Positions 1-7,855 of a stretch of 54,820 nt of DNA are shown here, piece after piece. Positions within the stretch are counted from its first letter, which is position 1. The number at the start of each line of letters is the position of its first letter. Origin of the DNA: Clostridia bacterium (GTDB lineage: Bacteria; Bacillota; Clostridia; Christensenellales; Christensenellaceae); contig JAFXKX010000003.1 in NCBI GenBank assembly GCA_017531505.1, positions 1 to 54,820 on the forward strand, written 5' to 3'. The position numbers were made by a program, and so were the translations under genes. The notes under the pieces were generated by a model, which saw only the letters and a list, made by a program, of their open reading frames with translations, was not told the origin of the DNA and ran no database searches.

Positions 1-62
1 CGCAAACTGTATAACGGAAATATCAGATGCCACCTTTATCAATATTTTCGCAAGCAGGACGA

Positions 63-91
63 TTGACAAAGATATAAGAATATAGTATAAT
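63..91 (+). promoter_or_regulatory. Sigma-A promoter of the tRNA pair
   Basis: A perfect -35 hexamer TTGACA (63-68) and a perfect -10 TATAAT (86-91) are separated by 17 bases. Transcription should start near position 98, about 30 bases before the first tRNA. Nothing recognisable lies in positions 1-62. Confidence 0.85.
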
Positions 92-129
92 CGCTTGTGT
101 CCGCAGTACGGATCAAGAGAAATTGGGCT

Positions 130-205
130 GCCAACGTGGCACAGATGGTAGCGCAGCTGATTCGTAATCAGCAGGTCAGGGGTTCGAGCCCCCTCGTTGG
201 CTCCA
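130..205 (+). tRNA. tRNA-Thr (anticodon CGT)
   Basis: The cloverleaf folds by eye. The acceptor arms GCCAACG (130-136) and CGTTGGC pair fully, followed by the discriminator T (202) and an encoded CCA (203-205). The anticodon stem GCTGA/TCAGC encloses loop TTCGTAA, giving anticodon CGT, which reads the threonine codon ACG. The T arm contains GGTTCGAGCC. It is co-transcribed with the tRNA-Pro 20 bases downstream. Confidence 0.95.
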
Positions 206-223
206 CTTTTTCACAAGCGACTT

Positions 224-302
<79 letters not shown>

Positions 303-304
303 TA

Positions 305-350
305 TCGAGTGTTCATAACGGATTTATCCGCTGTGAATGCTCGATTTTTT
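305..350 (+). terminator. Intrinsic terminator of the tRNA operon
   Basis: The arms TCGAGTGTTCA and TGAATGCTCGA pair around an AT-rich loop and run directly into six T residues. It begins three bases after the tRNA-Pro CCA. Confidence 0.85.
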
Positions 351-374
351 ATGGGTATAAACTTTGCGAAATAG

Positions 375-406
375 AAAACGACCGGCAGAAAATACCGGTC
401 GTTTTT
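375..406. terminator. Terminator hairpin between tRNAs and dehydrogenase
   Basis: AAAACGACCGG and CCGGTCGTTTT pair around a short A-rich loop. T residues flank the plus-strand side and a shorter T run lies on the minus side, so it can serve as a backup for the tRNAs and as the end of the minus-strand dehydrogenase gene. Confidence 0.7.
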
Positions 407-422
407 GTTTTTTATCATCGCA

Positions 423-1466
423 TCAGATCTTGATAACAGATTTTACGATATTCTGCTTATCTGCAATACTCTGATCCATTGCATTCTGCAGATCATCAAA
501 GTCAAAGTAATGAGTCACGATGCCCTTGAGATTCAATTTGCCGGAGGCAACTGCATCGATCGCCATCGGATAAATATGGCGATAACGGAAAATGGTCTTA
601 AAGGTCAATTCTTTATCCAATGCCATATTGACGGGGACTGAGATTTCATCTGTCTTAGAATAGCCGACCAGCACGATGGTACCCCCCTTCTTGATCGTCT
701 GAATACACTGACGCGTAGTGATCTCTGTGCCGGCGGTCTCGATAAACAGATCTGCGCCGTCGCCACCAGTCAACTCACGGATCTTTTCTATAACGTTCTC
801 TTCCAGCCCGTTGATGACTGCACTTGCACCCAGTTCCAGTGCTTTATCCAGACGGTTTTTGGCAATGTCTACTACATAAACGGTAGAAACACCTTCTGCT
901 TTCAATGCAAGCAAAGAGCAAAGGCCGATACAACCTGCACCCATAACAACAGCAGTCTGACCAATATGTGCGTTGCCCTGATTTGCTGCGTGGAATCCTA
1001 CTGCCAGCGGCTCGATCAGAGCACCCTCCATGGTGCTGACGTTCTCGGGCAGTTTGAAGCACAGTGCGGCTTCGTGAGCGACGTATTCCTGGAATACACC
1101 GTCGATGGGCGGGGTAGCAAAGAAAATAACGTCGGGGCAGAGGTTGTATCTGCCGGTACGGCAGAATTCACACTGTCCGCAGGTTTTGCCGGGTTCCAGT
1201 GCAACGCGGTCACCCGGTACCAAGTGTTTGACGTTTTTACCGACCTCGACAACAGTGCCGCCGGATTCGTGCCCCAGTACAAAAGGTGGCTCTACAATAT
1301 AGTTACCGATGGCGCCGCTTTCGTAATAATGCAAATCGCTTCCACAAACACCGACATATTCCAACTTTACCAATACTTCATCATCTTTTGGAACGGGAAT
1401 AGGACGCTCAGTATAACCGATCTTATGCAATCCTTCCATTACCGCAACTTTCATGAATCCATCCAT
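423..1466 (-). CDS. Zinc-dependent alcohol/polyol dehydrogenase (L-iditol/sorbitol dehydrogenase type)
   Basis: This 347-residue protein is a medium-chain dehydrogenase that should oxidise a secondary alcohol of a polyol with NAD+ in the cytoplasm. The catalytic zinc region shows GVCGSDLHYYESG and the GHE motif, the structural zinc lobe has four cysteines in CGQCEFCRTGRYNLC, and the Rossmann fold shows VMGAGCIGLCSLLA followed by an acidic residue (VVDIAKNR), which favours NAD over NADP. The start at 1466 is chosen because GGAGGG sits 8 bases upstream; the open frame extends further but without a ribosome site. It has its own promoter (1501-1529) and is transcribed alone. The exact substrate (sorbitol, xylitol, galactitol or other) cannot be read from the sequence. 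Confidence 0.9.
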   Translation of the reverse strand: MDGFMKVAVMEGLHKIGYTERPIPVPKDDEVLVKLEYVGVCGSDLHYYESGAIGNYIVEPPFVLGHESGGTVVEVGKNVKHLVPGDRVALEPGKTCGQCEFCRTGRYNLCPDVIFFATPPIDGVFQEYVAHEAALCFKLPENVSTMEGALIEPLAVGFHAANQGNAHIGQTAVVMGAGCIGLCSLLALKAEGVSTVYVVDIAKNRLDKALELGASAVINGLEENVIEKIRELTGGDGADLFIETAGTEITTRQCIQTIKKGGTIVLVGYSKTDEISVPVNMALDKELTFKTIFRYRHIYPMAIDAVASGKLNLKGIVTHYFDFDDLQNAMDQSIADKQNIVKSVIKI

Positions 1467-1500
1467 TTCATATCCCTCCTTTGGGGTACTTATTAAATTA

Positions 1501-1529
1501 AGCATATCGCATCGCAGAGAGGCTGACAA
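1501..1529 (-). promoter_or_regulatory. Promoter of the polyol dehydrogenase
   Basis: On the minus strand TTGTCA (1529-1524) and TATGCT (1506-1501) are 17 bases apart, about 35 bases upstream of the chosen start codon. Confidence 0.65.
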
Positions 1530-1584
1530 GAAATTTGTGATAAAATGGTTTGTTTTTCTATAAAATCCCGCTTGCGAAAAAATA

Positions 1585-1619
1585 AAAAAGGGTATGCAGA
1601 AAATGCACACCCTTTTTTT
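1585..1619 (-). terminator. Intrinsic terminator of the GGDEF-EAL gene
   Basis: On the minus strand GGGTGTGCA pairs with TGCATACCC around TTTTC and is followed by six T residues. It lies 19 bases after the stop codon. The flanking A run also makes it usable on the plus strand. Confidence 0.85.
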
Positions 1620-1637
1620 GATTGAAAATATGTACCA

Positions 1638-3560
1638 TCACTCTACAGGATTATCTTTGTAAAACGCAACCAAGCGGTCTTCCGACATGGGGCGGGCCAA
1701 AGCAAAACCTTGTACACGGTCTACCCCTTGCTCCTTCAGGATCAAGACCTCTTCCATTGTTTCGGCTCCTTCTGCAATGACGGTCAGATCCATATCGTGC
1801 AGGATGTTGGTAAGCCTGTGTACCATCGTATAGTCCGGTTGCCCATGATTGGTATATTTCACGAGGCAGCGGTCCAATTTGATGATTTGGAAAGGAAGCT
1901 GCAGCAGACAGTTAAAATTGGAGTATCCTGTTCCGAAGTCATCCAGATAGAAACGGAACCCATTGGCAGCCAGCTGCTCCATAATGGACTTGGTCTGATC
2001 AAAGTTATCCAACATTGCGCGTTCTGTGAACTCGATGCAGATCCTGCGATGATCGATGCCGGCCTGATCCACAATGCTTGTAAACCGTGGGGTAAAGCCT
2101 TTTTCCAGAAGCTGTGCCATAGGAACATTGACCGATACGCTGGTATTGGCCAGCTCAGGGTAGGTTTTCAGCATACGGCAAACTTCTTCCAGTACAAACC
2201 AGGTAACAGAGTTCACGTATCCGGTCTGCTCAGCCAAAGGTATAAACTCAGCGGGGCTGATCATAGTGCCATCGGGCTCGTACAGACGGATCAAAGCTTC
2301 CATAGAACAGAAAGAACTGTCAGCCAGACACTGGATCGGCTGCAGCCAGACTTCATAGCCGTGGGCGCGGTCGATGGTTGCCAAACGCTCTTTGAGATAA
2401 CGGCGGCGGGCAAACTCTTCGGTGATCTCTTCCGTACATCTGGTGTACGTATGTTTCAGTCCATAGGCTTTGGTGCCGGCGTATTCTATGGTTTCGTAAA
2501 GTTCGGTTGCCGAAGTTTCTTTACCGGTGGAGATATAGTGGGTCAGAATATAGTCCGGTTTGATCTGGTGGGTATTGCATTCGATCCCGTTTTCCAGAAA
2601 ATCGAGCAGAATACCGCTTTGCTCTTCAGAGGTGCTCTGATAAGTGTAGCGCATGATCAGGGCAAAGACAGTGCCGTTCATGTGGAAGGACAGACATCCG
2701 CTAAAGAGCCTATCCAGTGCAAATGCAAATTGATACAGATATTCGTCGCCCAGGACGTGGCCGTATTTTTGATTGATCGCACTGAAATTTTTGATATTGA
2801 TCAAGAAAACCTGAAAGGGTTCCTTCTGAGTGATCCAATGATCCAGTTCGAAAAAGAAACTATGGCGGTCGTTCAGCTTAGTCAGGGAGTGGACACCTTG
2901 CCGCTGACCCTGGAATGTCAGGAATAATACGGTATCGGCCACTGCCATGATAAAAGCATTCAGCATGATATCGGGATTGATCCGATGAAAGATGATGCAG
3001 ACGGGTATGAGTGGAAGTGCCAACAGCAATGCCCGCCGCATAGGCTGACTGGCATTTTTGCGATTGCGAAAATAACAAATACAGACGAGAACTGCCTGTG
3101 CCAATGTTGCGATATACCCCAGAGCATTGAGCGGTCCGCGGCGATAGATGCCATTTTCAAAATAAAAAAGCCAGCCTGTTTTGAGATTGAGCAAAACAAT
3201 AGTGCTGTAGATGACGAAAATGGCAGTCAAGCCGATGATGGCGTTGCGCATACATTTTCGCTCATAAGTGTGCTCGAGAATCTTTGTAAACAAATACAGT
3301 GCGATACAGGAAGTGGTAATAATTCCGAAAATAAAATAAAAAGTATTTGCCAACATATTTTTCCAGAGTGCGATATTCTCCAACTCCAATAACCTTGCGG
3401 TAACGAGGTCGATAACCGCAGTAAGAGCTGTAGTAATAAGACACAAGATGAAAAGTTTGCTGGCAGAAGACATGTACCGGAAACTGATCTTTGTATCAAA
3501 GAAAAACAAGCATAGAGTGATTACTAAACCCAAGGCAAAATAATCCCCTATAAAAATCAT
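1638..3560 (-). CDS. Membrane-bound GGDEF-EAL protein, probable c-di-GMP phosphodiesterase
   Basis: The 640-residue protein has about six to seven hydrophobic segments in its first ~200 residues (a sensor-like membrane domain), then a GGDEF-like domain (~225-380) and an EAL domain (~390-630). The GGDEF half is degenerate: the position of the signature reads NGTVF and the first metal Asp region reads INIKNF, so it should not make c-di-GMP. The EAL half keeps its key elements: MEALIRL, SVNVP, EFTER, DDFGTGYS, KLDR, AEGAET and QGF, so it probably hydrolyses c-di-GMP to pGpG. AAAGGAGG is 8 bases before the ATG. It is a single-gene unit with its own promoter and terminator. The membrane signal it senses is unknown. 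Confidence 0.88.
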   Translation of the reverse strand: MIFIGDYFALGLVITLCLFFFDTKISFRYMSSASKLFILCLITTALTAVIDLVTARLLELENIALWKNMLANTFYFIFGIITTSCIALYLFTKILEHTYERKCMRNAIIGLTAIFVIYSTIVLLNLKTGWLFYFENGIYRRGPLNALGYIATLAQAVLVCICYFRNRKNASQPMRRALLLALPLIPVCIIFHRINPDIMLNAFIMAVADTVLFLTFQGQRQGVHSLTKLNDRHSFFFELDHWITQKEPFQVFLINIKNFSAINQKYGHVLGDEYLYQFAFALDRLFSGCLSFHMNGTVFALIMRYTYQSTSEEQSGILLDFLENGIECNTHQIKPDYILTHYISTGKETSATELYETIEYAGTKAYGLKHTYTRCTEEITEEFARRRYLKERLATIDRAHGYEVWLQPIQCLADSSFCSMEALIRLYEPDGTMISPAEFIPLAEQTGYVNSVTWFVLEEVCRMLKTYPELANTSVSVNVPMAQLLEKGFTPRFTSIVDQAGIDHRRICIEFTERAMLDNFDQTKSIMEQLAANGFRFYLDDFGTGYSNFNCLLQLPFQIIKLDRCLVKYTNHGQPDYTMVHRLTNILHDMDLTVIAEGAETMEEVLILKEQGVDRVQGFALARPMSEDRLVAFYKDNPVE

Positions 3561-3586
3561 AATGTGTTCCTCCTTTATATTTGTTT

Positions 3587-3615
3587 ATTATACTATTGAT
3601 GCTTAAAATTGGCAA
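3587..3615 (-). promoter_or_regulatory. Promoter of the GGDEF-EAL gene
   Basis: On the minus strand TTGCCA (3615-3610) and a perfect TATAAT (3592-3587) are 17 bases apart, just upstream of the AAAGGAGG ribosome site. Confidence 0.75.
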
Positions 3616-3684
3616 GGAACGGACTTTTGTCGGTTGTTTTTACATATAGTGGATATTAAAAATGTCGGAAAGACATAAAAAGTA

Positions 3685-3713
3685 TTGACAAAAACATAGT
3701 AAATCAGTATGAT
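3685..3713 (+). promoter_or_regulatory. Promoter of the feo operon
   Basis: A perfect TTGACA (3685-3690) and TATGAT (3708-3713) are separated by 17 bases. The predicted start site falls at the left arm of the palindrome at 3723-3738, an arrangement that suits repression. Confidence 0.8.
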
Positions 3714-3722
3714 ATAACAAGA

Positions 3723-3738
3723 GTTAGCATTGGCTAAC
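3723..3738. promoter_or_regulatory. Palindromic operator candidate, GTTAG-N6-CTAAC, at the feo promoter
   Basis: GTTAG (3723-3727) and CTAAC (3734-3738) form an inverted repeat with a 6-base centre, immediately after the -10 element. The same 5-6-5 architecture recurs at 4023-4038 between feoA and feoB. Binding by a metal-sensing repressor is inferred from position; the gap differs from the standard DtxR consensus, so the regulator is not assigned. Confidence 0.6.
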
Positions 3739-3785
3739 ACATATGGGAAATTTACAAGCATAATAGAAAAGTTGGTAACATATAT

Positions 3786-4001
3786 ATGAATTTAGTACAA
3801 GCTGAAATCGGAAAAGAATATATAGTACAGGAGATCCGCACCAGAGATGAAGAACTCAATGCATTTTTGTTTTCTTTGGGCTGCTATAGCGGAGAACCGA
3901 TCACTGTGATTTTGCGTAGAAAGGGCAGTTGTATCATATCGATCAAAGAAGGCAGATACAACATAGATATGCCTTTGGCGCAGGCGATCGTTGTCGGGTA
4001 A
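3786..4001 (+). CDS. feoA: FeoA-type ferrous iron transport accessory protein
   Basis: This 71-residue protein has the SH3-like FeoA fold. The pattern includes an early Gly, LFSLGCYSGEPITVILRR (the conserved LGxxxGxxVxV region) and a closing hydrophobic strand. FeoA proteins sit in the cytoplasm and modulate FeoB. It lies between two copies of the same palindrome and upstream of feoB. The ribosome site is weak: no clear GGAGG precedes the ATG, unlike almost every neighbour, so expression may be low or the true start could differ. Function rests on its size, fold pattern and feoB neighbour. Confidence 0.82.
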   Translation: MNLVQAEIGKEYIVQEIRTRDEELNAFLFSLGCYSGEPITVILRRKGSCIISIKEGRYNIDMPLAQAIVVG

Positions 4002-4022
4002 GCGTTTTTTTGATGAATCATA

Positions 4023-4038
4023 GTTAGTTAAGACTAAC
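4023..4038. promoter_or_regulatory. Second GTTAG-N6-CTAAC palindrome, between feoA and feoB
   Basis: GTTAG (4023-4027) and CTAAC (4034-4038) repeat the spacing of the site at the feo promoter exactly, while the six central bases differ (TTAAGA against CATTGG). It lies 75 bases before feoB, suggesting a second point of control. Confidence 0.55.
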
Positions 4039-4113
4039 CGAATGAAAGAATAACAGCGGAAGCTGAGAGAAGTTTAATACCATTGATACCGAAGAGAAGA
4101 GGAGGAGCGATGT

Positions 4114-6099
4114 ATGCGCATTGCATTTGCAGGAAATCCGAATAGCGGAAAAACGACAATGTACAATGCTTTGACCGGCAGCAGCGAGAGAGTCGGCAAC
4201 TGGGCAGGCGTTACTGTGGATAAGAAAGAAGCCAGAATTAAAAAGACTTATGCCGGAAGACAGAACATCACTGCAGTAGATTTACCCGGGGCATACTCTA
4301 TGTCACCGTTTACATCTGAAGAGAGTGTTACAAATGAGTACGTCCGAAACGAAAACCCTGATGTGATCATCAATATTGTGGATGCCAGCAATTTGGGACG
4401 GTCTCTGTTTTTTACCACGCAGCTGCTGGAACTGGGGATCCCGCTGGTAGTAGCACTCAATAAGGCGGATATCAATGAAAAGCAGCAGACGACGATCGAC
4501 AGAACACTGTTGTCCGAAAAACTGGGCTGCCCTGTGATCGATACGGTATCTACGCGGGCAAAGGGACTGGCAGAAGTGATCAGAGCCGCGATTGAATTAA
4601 AAGGTACGGTACAGAAAGCACCGTATCGTCAGGAAGCAGCACATCTGTCTGATAAACAGGCAGCGGAAGAAGAGGATCGCAAACGCTTTGCGTTTGTAAA
4701 CGATATTGTTGCACAGGTTGAGGTACGGAAAGTATTTACCAAGGATAAAACCGTGCAGGATAAATTTGATGCGATCCTGACAAATCCGATTATTGGTTTG
4801 CTGATTTTTGCAGCGATGATGTTTTTGGTATTTAATATTTCTCAGGCATGGCTGGGGCCTTGGGTCGCAGATGCACTGGGTGTATTGCTGGAAGGATTCC
4901 AGGGAAAGGTGCAGGAACTGTTGACCGGCGCCAGCCCGTTGCTGCAGACATTATTGGTAGACGGCATTATTGGCGGCATGATCGCGGTGATCGAGTTTTT
5001 GCCGTTGGTCATGGTTATGTATTTCCTGATCTCTCTGCTCGAAGATTGCGGGTATATGGCGAGAGCTACCGTTGTATTGGATCCGATTTTTAAGAAAGTA
5101 GGATTATCCGGCAAATCGGTCATTCCTTTTGTAGTAGGGACAGGCTGTGCAGTTCCAGGGATCATGGCTTGCCGAACCATCCGTGACGAACGGGAACGTC
5201 GCGCAGCAGCAATGCTGACTCCCTTTATGCCGTGCGGTGCCAAATTGCCTGTGATCTCGCTGTTTGCAGGTGCTTTCTTTGAAAATACACCTTGGGTAGG
5301 CACATTGATGTATTTTGCAGGTATCCTCATCATTTTGATCGGTGCGGTACTGATTCACAAAATTACCGGATACAATGCAAGAAAAGCTTTTTTCATTATA
5401 GAATTGCCTGCTTATAAATTGCCGTCTGTAAAACGTGCGTTTCAGGAGATGTGCGCCCGTGGTTGGTCTTATGTGGTAAAGGCTGCGACGATCATTCTGC
5501 TGTGCAATACGGCAGTGCATCTGATGCAGACTTTTACATGGGATCTGTCGATTGCGGAGACTGCCGGTGAATCCATACTGGCGTATGTAGCAAAACCTTT
5601 TGGTTATGCACTAATGCCGATCATCGGAGTGTTTTCCTGGCAGATGGCAGCCGCTGCGGTGGCAGGGTTTATCGCAAAAGAAAATGTGGTGGGTACATTG
5701 GCAGTCTGCTTTGTAGGTTTGGATAACCTCATCAATGCAGAAGAAATGACAATGCTGTCCGGTGCAGGCGCTGAGGTGGTAAATGTATTCGCCATTACAA
5801 AGGCTGCGGCACTGGCTTACCTGATGTTCAATCTGTTTTCACCGCCTTGCTTTGCGGCGATTGGTGCTATGAATTCGGAAATGCAGGACAGAAAGTGGTT
5901 CTGGGGCGGTATCGGTCTGCAGTTGGGTACCGGTTATACCATAGGGTATCTGGTTTATACGATAGGCACATTACTTGCTGACCCTGCATCGCTTAATATT
6001 TCTGCTGCGATTGGCGGCGGAGTGGCGGTACTGGCTTTTGGGCTGGTATTGATAGTTTTGACAAAGCGTGCCAAACAAAAAGCAGCAATGAAAGGCTGA
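4114..6099 (+). CDS. feoB: Ferrous iron transport protein B
   Basis: This 661-residue GTP-dependent Fe(II) importer has an N-terminal cytoplasmic G domain: G1 GNPNSGKTT near residue 7, the G3 motif DLPGAYS, and G4 NKAD. A helical linker follows, then a polytopic membrane domain with the FeoB Gate motifs, including VGTGCAVPGIMACRT and FMPCGAKLPVI, whose cysteines are typical of FeoB. AGAGGAGG precedes the ATG. It follows feoA by 112 bases that include the second palindrome, and a small Cys-rich membrane protein follows four bases after its stop. The full length of about 660 residues fits the family. Confidence 0.97.
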   Translation: MRIAFAGNPNSGKTTMYNALTGSSERVGNWAGVTVDKKEARIKKTYAGRQNITAVDLPGAYSMSPFTSEESVTNEYVRNENPDVIINIVDASNLGRSLFFTTQLLELGIPLVVALNKADINEKQQTTIDRTLLSEKLGCPVIDTVSTRAKGLAEVIRAAIELKGTVQKAPYRQEAAHLSDKQAAEEEDRKRFAFVNDIVAQVEVRKVFTKDKTVQDKFDAILTNPIIGLLIFAAMMFLVFNISQAWLGPWVADALGVLLEGFQGKVQELLTGASPLLQTLLVDGIIGGMIAVIEFLPLVMVMYFLISLLEDCGYMARATVVLDPIFKKVGLSGKSVIPFVVGTGCAVPGIMACRTIRDERERRAAAMLTPFMPCGAKLPVISLFAGAFFENTPWVGTLMYFAGILIILIGAVLIHKITGYNARKAFFIIELPAYKLPSVKRAFQEMCARGWSYVVKAATIILLCNTAVHLMQTFTWDLSIAETAGESILAYVAKPFGYALMPIIGVFSWQMAAAAVAGFIAKENVVGTLAVCFVGLDNLINAEEMTMLSGAGAEVVNVFAITKAAALAYLMFNLFSPPCFAAIGAMNSEMQDRKWFWGGIGLQLGTGYTIGYLVYTIGTLLADPASLNISAAIGGGVAVLAFGLVLIVLTKRAKQKAAMKG

Positions 6100-6102
6100 T
6101 TT

Positions 6103-6264
6103 ATGAAGGATATTCTGATCGTGGCAGCAGTGATCGGGATCATGGTCGCTGCGGGCAGTTATGTGTATAAGTCGAAAAAAAGAGGACAGACTTGCGTGGG
6201 ATGCCCATACAGCAAAGAGTGTGCAAAGAAGCGACAGGGAAACGGTTGCGGAAAAGAAAATTGA
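6103..6264 (+). CDS. FeoB-associated Cys-rich membrane protein
   Basis: This 53-residue gene is easily missed because of its size. The protein starts with one transmembrane helix (ILIVAAVIGIMVAAGSYVY), then a basic stretch and a cysteine-rich tail with CVGCPYSKEC and a final GNGCG. This matches the small FeoB-associated Cys-rich membrane proteins that follow feoB in many Firmicutes. Its ATG is four bases after the feoB stop, so translation is probably coupled, and a terminator follows directly. The four cysteines could bind iron or act in redox; that role is inference. Confidence 0.85.
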   Translation: MKDILIVAAVIGIMVAAGSYVYKSKKRGQTCVGCPYSKECAKKRQGNGCGKEN

Positions 6265-6300
6265 CAAAACGTGCAATGCGCAGGCATTGCACATTTTGTT
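6264..6300 (+). terminator. Intrinsic terminator of the feo operon
   Basis: A nine-base-pair perfect stem GTGCAATGC/GCATTGCAC (6271-6292) with loop GCAG is extended by flanking ACAAAA/TTTTGT. It overlaps the stop codon of the small membrane protein. Confidence 0.85.
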
Positions 6301-6331
6301 GTGAACAGGCACCGTAGATCACGAGAAGCCT

Positions 6332-6361
6332 TTGACACCATCTGTTTTTACGGATTATAAT
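6332..6361 (+). promoter_or_regulatory. Promoter of the amino acid permease
   Basis: TTGACA (6332-6337) and TATAAT (6356-6361), both perfect, are separated by 18 bases. The start codon is 30 bases further. Confidence 0.8.
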
Positions 6362-6390
6362 AGTAGTATCTGATACAGGAGTATGTTGTT

Positions 6391-7791
6391 ATGGAAACAA
6401 AACTTGAAAAAAGATATGGACTATTTACTGCGATCTGTATGGTTGTGGGAATTGTTATCGGTTCAGGCGTTTTCTTTAAGGCGCAAACCATTTTGACTAA
6501 GACCGGCGGTGATATGCCGATGGGTATTGTGGCATGGCTGATTGGTGGATTTATCATGCTGGTATGCCTGCTGACATTTTCGTTTATGGCACAGAAGTAT
6601 GAGAAAGTCAACGGTCTGGTAGACTATGCAGAAGCGACTGTCGGTCCCCAATATGCATATTATCTGGGTTGGTTTACAACTGTGATGTACTATCCGGTGC
6701 TGACGGGGATCTTATCCTGGTTGTCTGCCAGATACACATTGGTATTTCTGGTATCCGTCAATCCGGTGTTCCCGTTGATGATCCCGGCTGCAGAGGGCGG
6801 TTGTGTGTTCGGCCCGGAATGCATGGTATTGACGCTGTTCTACATCTGCTTAAACTTTGCGATCAATGCACTTTCACCCAAATTGGCAGGCAAGGTGCAG
6901 ACGAGCACAACTGTGATCAAATTGATCCCCTTGGGCTTGATGGCAGTAGTCGGCATCGCTTATGGTCTGTTAAACGGCACTTTGACCAATAATTTTACGA
7001 CCGTCGCTGTGGTGGAAGGGGCATCCGGGAATCTGATGTTTACGGCGGTATGTGCTACGGCCTTTGCGTATGAGGGATGGATCGTAGCTACCTCTATCAA
7101 TGCAGAACTGAAGGATGCGAAGCGCAATTTGCCCAAGGCTTTGATCATCGGTGGTATCATCATTATTATGACATATTTGTGTTACTACATCGGTGTGGCA
7201 GGCGGTGCAAGCAATCAGCAGTTGATCGAAGAGGGCGCAACGGTGGCATTCACAAATATTTTTGGCGGAGTATTGGGTAATATCCTCAATTTGTTTGTGG
7301 CGATCTCTTGCCTGGGTACGGCAAACGGACTTATGCTGGCTTGTACACGCGGTATGTATTCTCTGGCATCCCGCAAAGAAGGCCCCAATCCGGAAATATT
7401 CAGTCAAGTAGACAAAACTTCCAAAATGCCTACTAATTCTGCGATAGCAGCATTGGCAATGATTGCAGGCTGGTTCCTGTATTTCTATTGTTCCAATCTG
7501 GCGGGTATGTGGACAGGCCCGTTTGTATTCGATCCTTCGGAACTGCCTATTATTACGATTTATTTTATGTATCTGCCTATATTTATCCAGTGGATGCGTA
7601 AAGAAAAGAATGAATCCGTAATGCGCAGATTCATATTGCCGATATTGGCATGCTGCGGCTCTGTGTTTATGATCATTGCCTGTATTTTCAGCCATGGGAT
7701 GGCATGTCTTTGGTACCTTATCGTATTTGCGGTGTTCATGCTGATCGGCTACTCGTTCAATCGCTGGAAGAAAGAGAAAGCAGATGCATGA
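6391..7791 (+). CDS. APC-superfamily amino acid permease
   Basis: This 466-residue protein has about twelve hydrophobic segments. The first segment carries the unwound-helix signature GIVIGSGVFFKAQTIL, characteristic of amino acid/polyamine/organocation transporters, where the backbone binds the amino acid. It should work in the plasma membrane as an amino acid symporter or exchanger; the YfnA/SteT-like type is a plausible subgroup, but the substrate cannot be told. GGAG lies upstream of the ATG at slightly long spacing. It is monocistronic, with a strong promoter before it and a shared terminator after it. Confidence 0.88.
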   Translation: METKLEKRYGLFTAICMVVGIVIGSGVFFKAQTILTKTGGDMPMGIVAWLIGGFIMLVCLLTFSFMAQKYEKVNGLVDYAEATVGPQYAYYLGWFTTVMYYPVLTGILSWLSARYTLVFLVSVNPVFPLMIPAAEGGCVFGPECMVLTLFYICLNFAINALSPKLAGKVQTSTTVIKLIPLGLMAVVGIAYGLLNGTLTNNFTTVAVVEGASGNLMFTAVCATAFAYEGWIVATSINAELKDAKRNLPKALIIGGIIIIMTYLCYYIGVAGGASNQQLIEEGATVAFTNIFGGVLGNILNLFVAISCLGTANGLMLACTRGMYSLASRKEGPNPEIFSQVDKTSKMPTNSAIAALAMIAGWFLYFYCSNLAGMWTGPFVFDPSELPIITIYFMYLPIFIQWMRKEKNESVMRRFILPILACCGSVFMIIACIFSHGMACLWYLIVFAVFMLIGYSFNRWKKEKADA

Positions 7792-7817
7792 TGTAGTCCG
7801 GTAAAAGAATTTACAAT

Positions 7818-7852
7818 AAAAAGAGCAAAACCTTTAAGGGTTTTGCTCTTTT
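7818..7852. terminator. Bidirectional terminator between the permease and AI-2E genes
   Basis: AAAGAGCAAAACC pairs with GGTTTTGCTCTTT around a short loop, with A residues on one side and T residues on the other, so it can end both convergent genes. The AI-2E stop codon follows at once. Confidence 0.88.
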
Positions 7853-7855
7853 ATA

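Noticed and set aside
3723..4038. Exact 300-base distance between the two feo palindromes
   Set aside because: It is probably chance; the intervening sequence is an ordinary feoA gene and no helical phasing argument applies at that distance.
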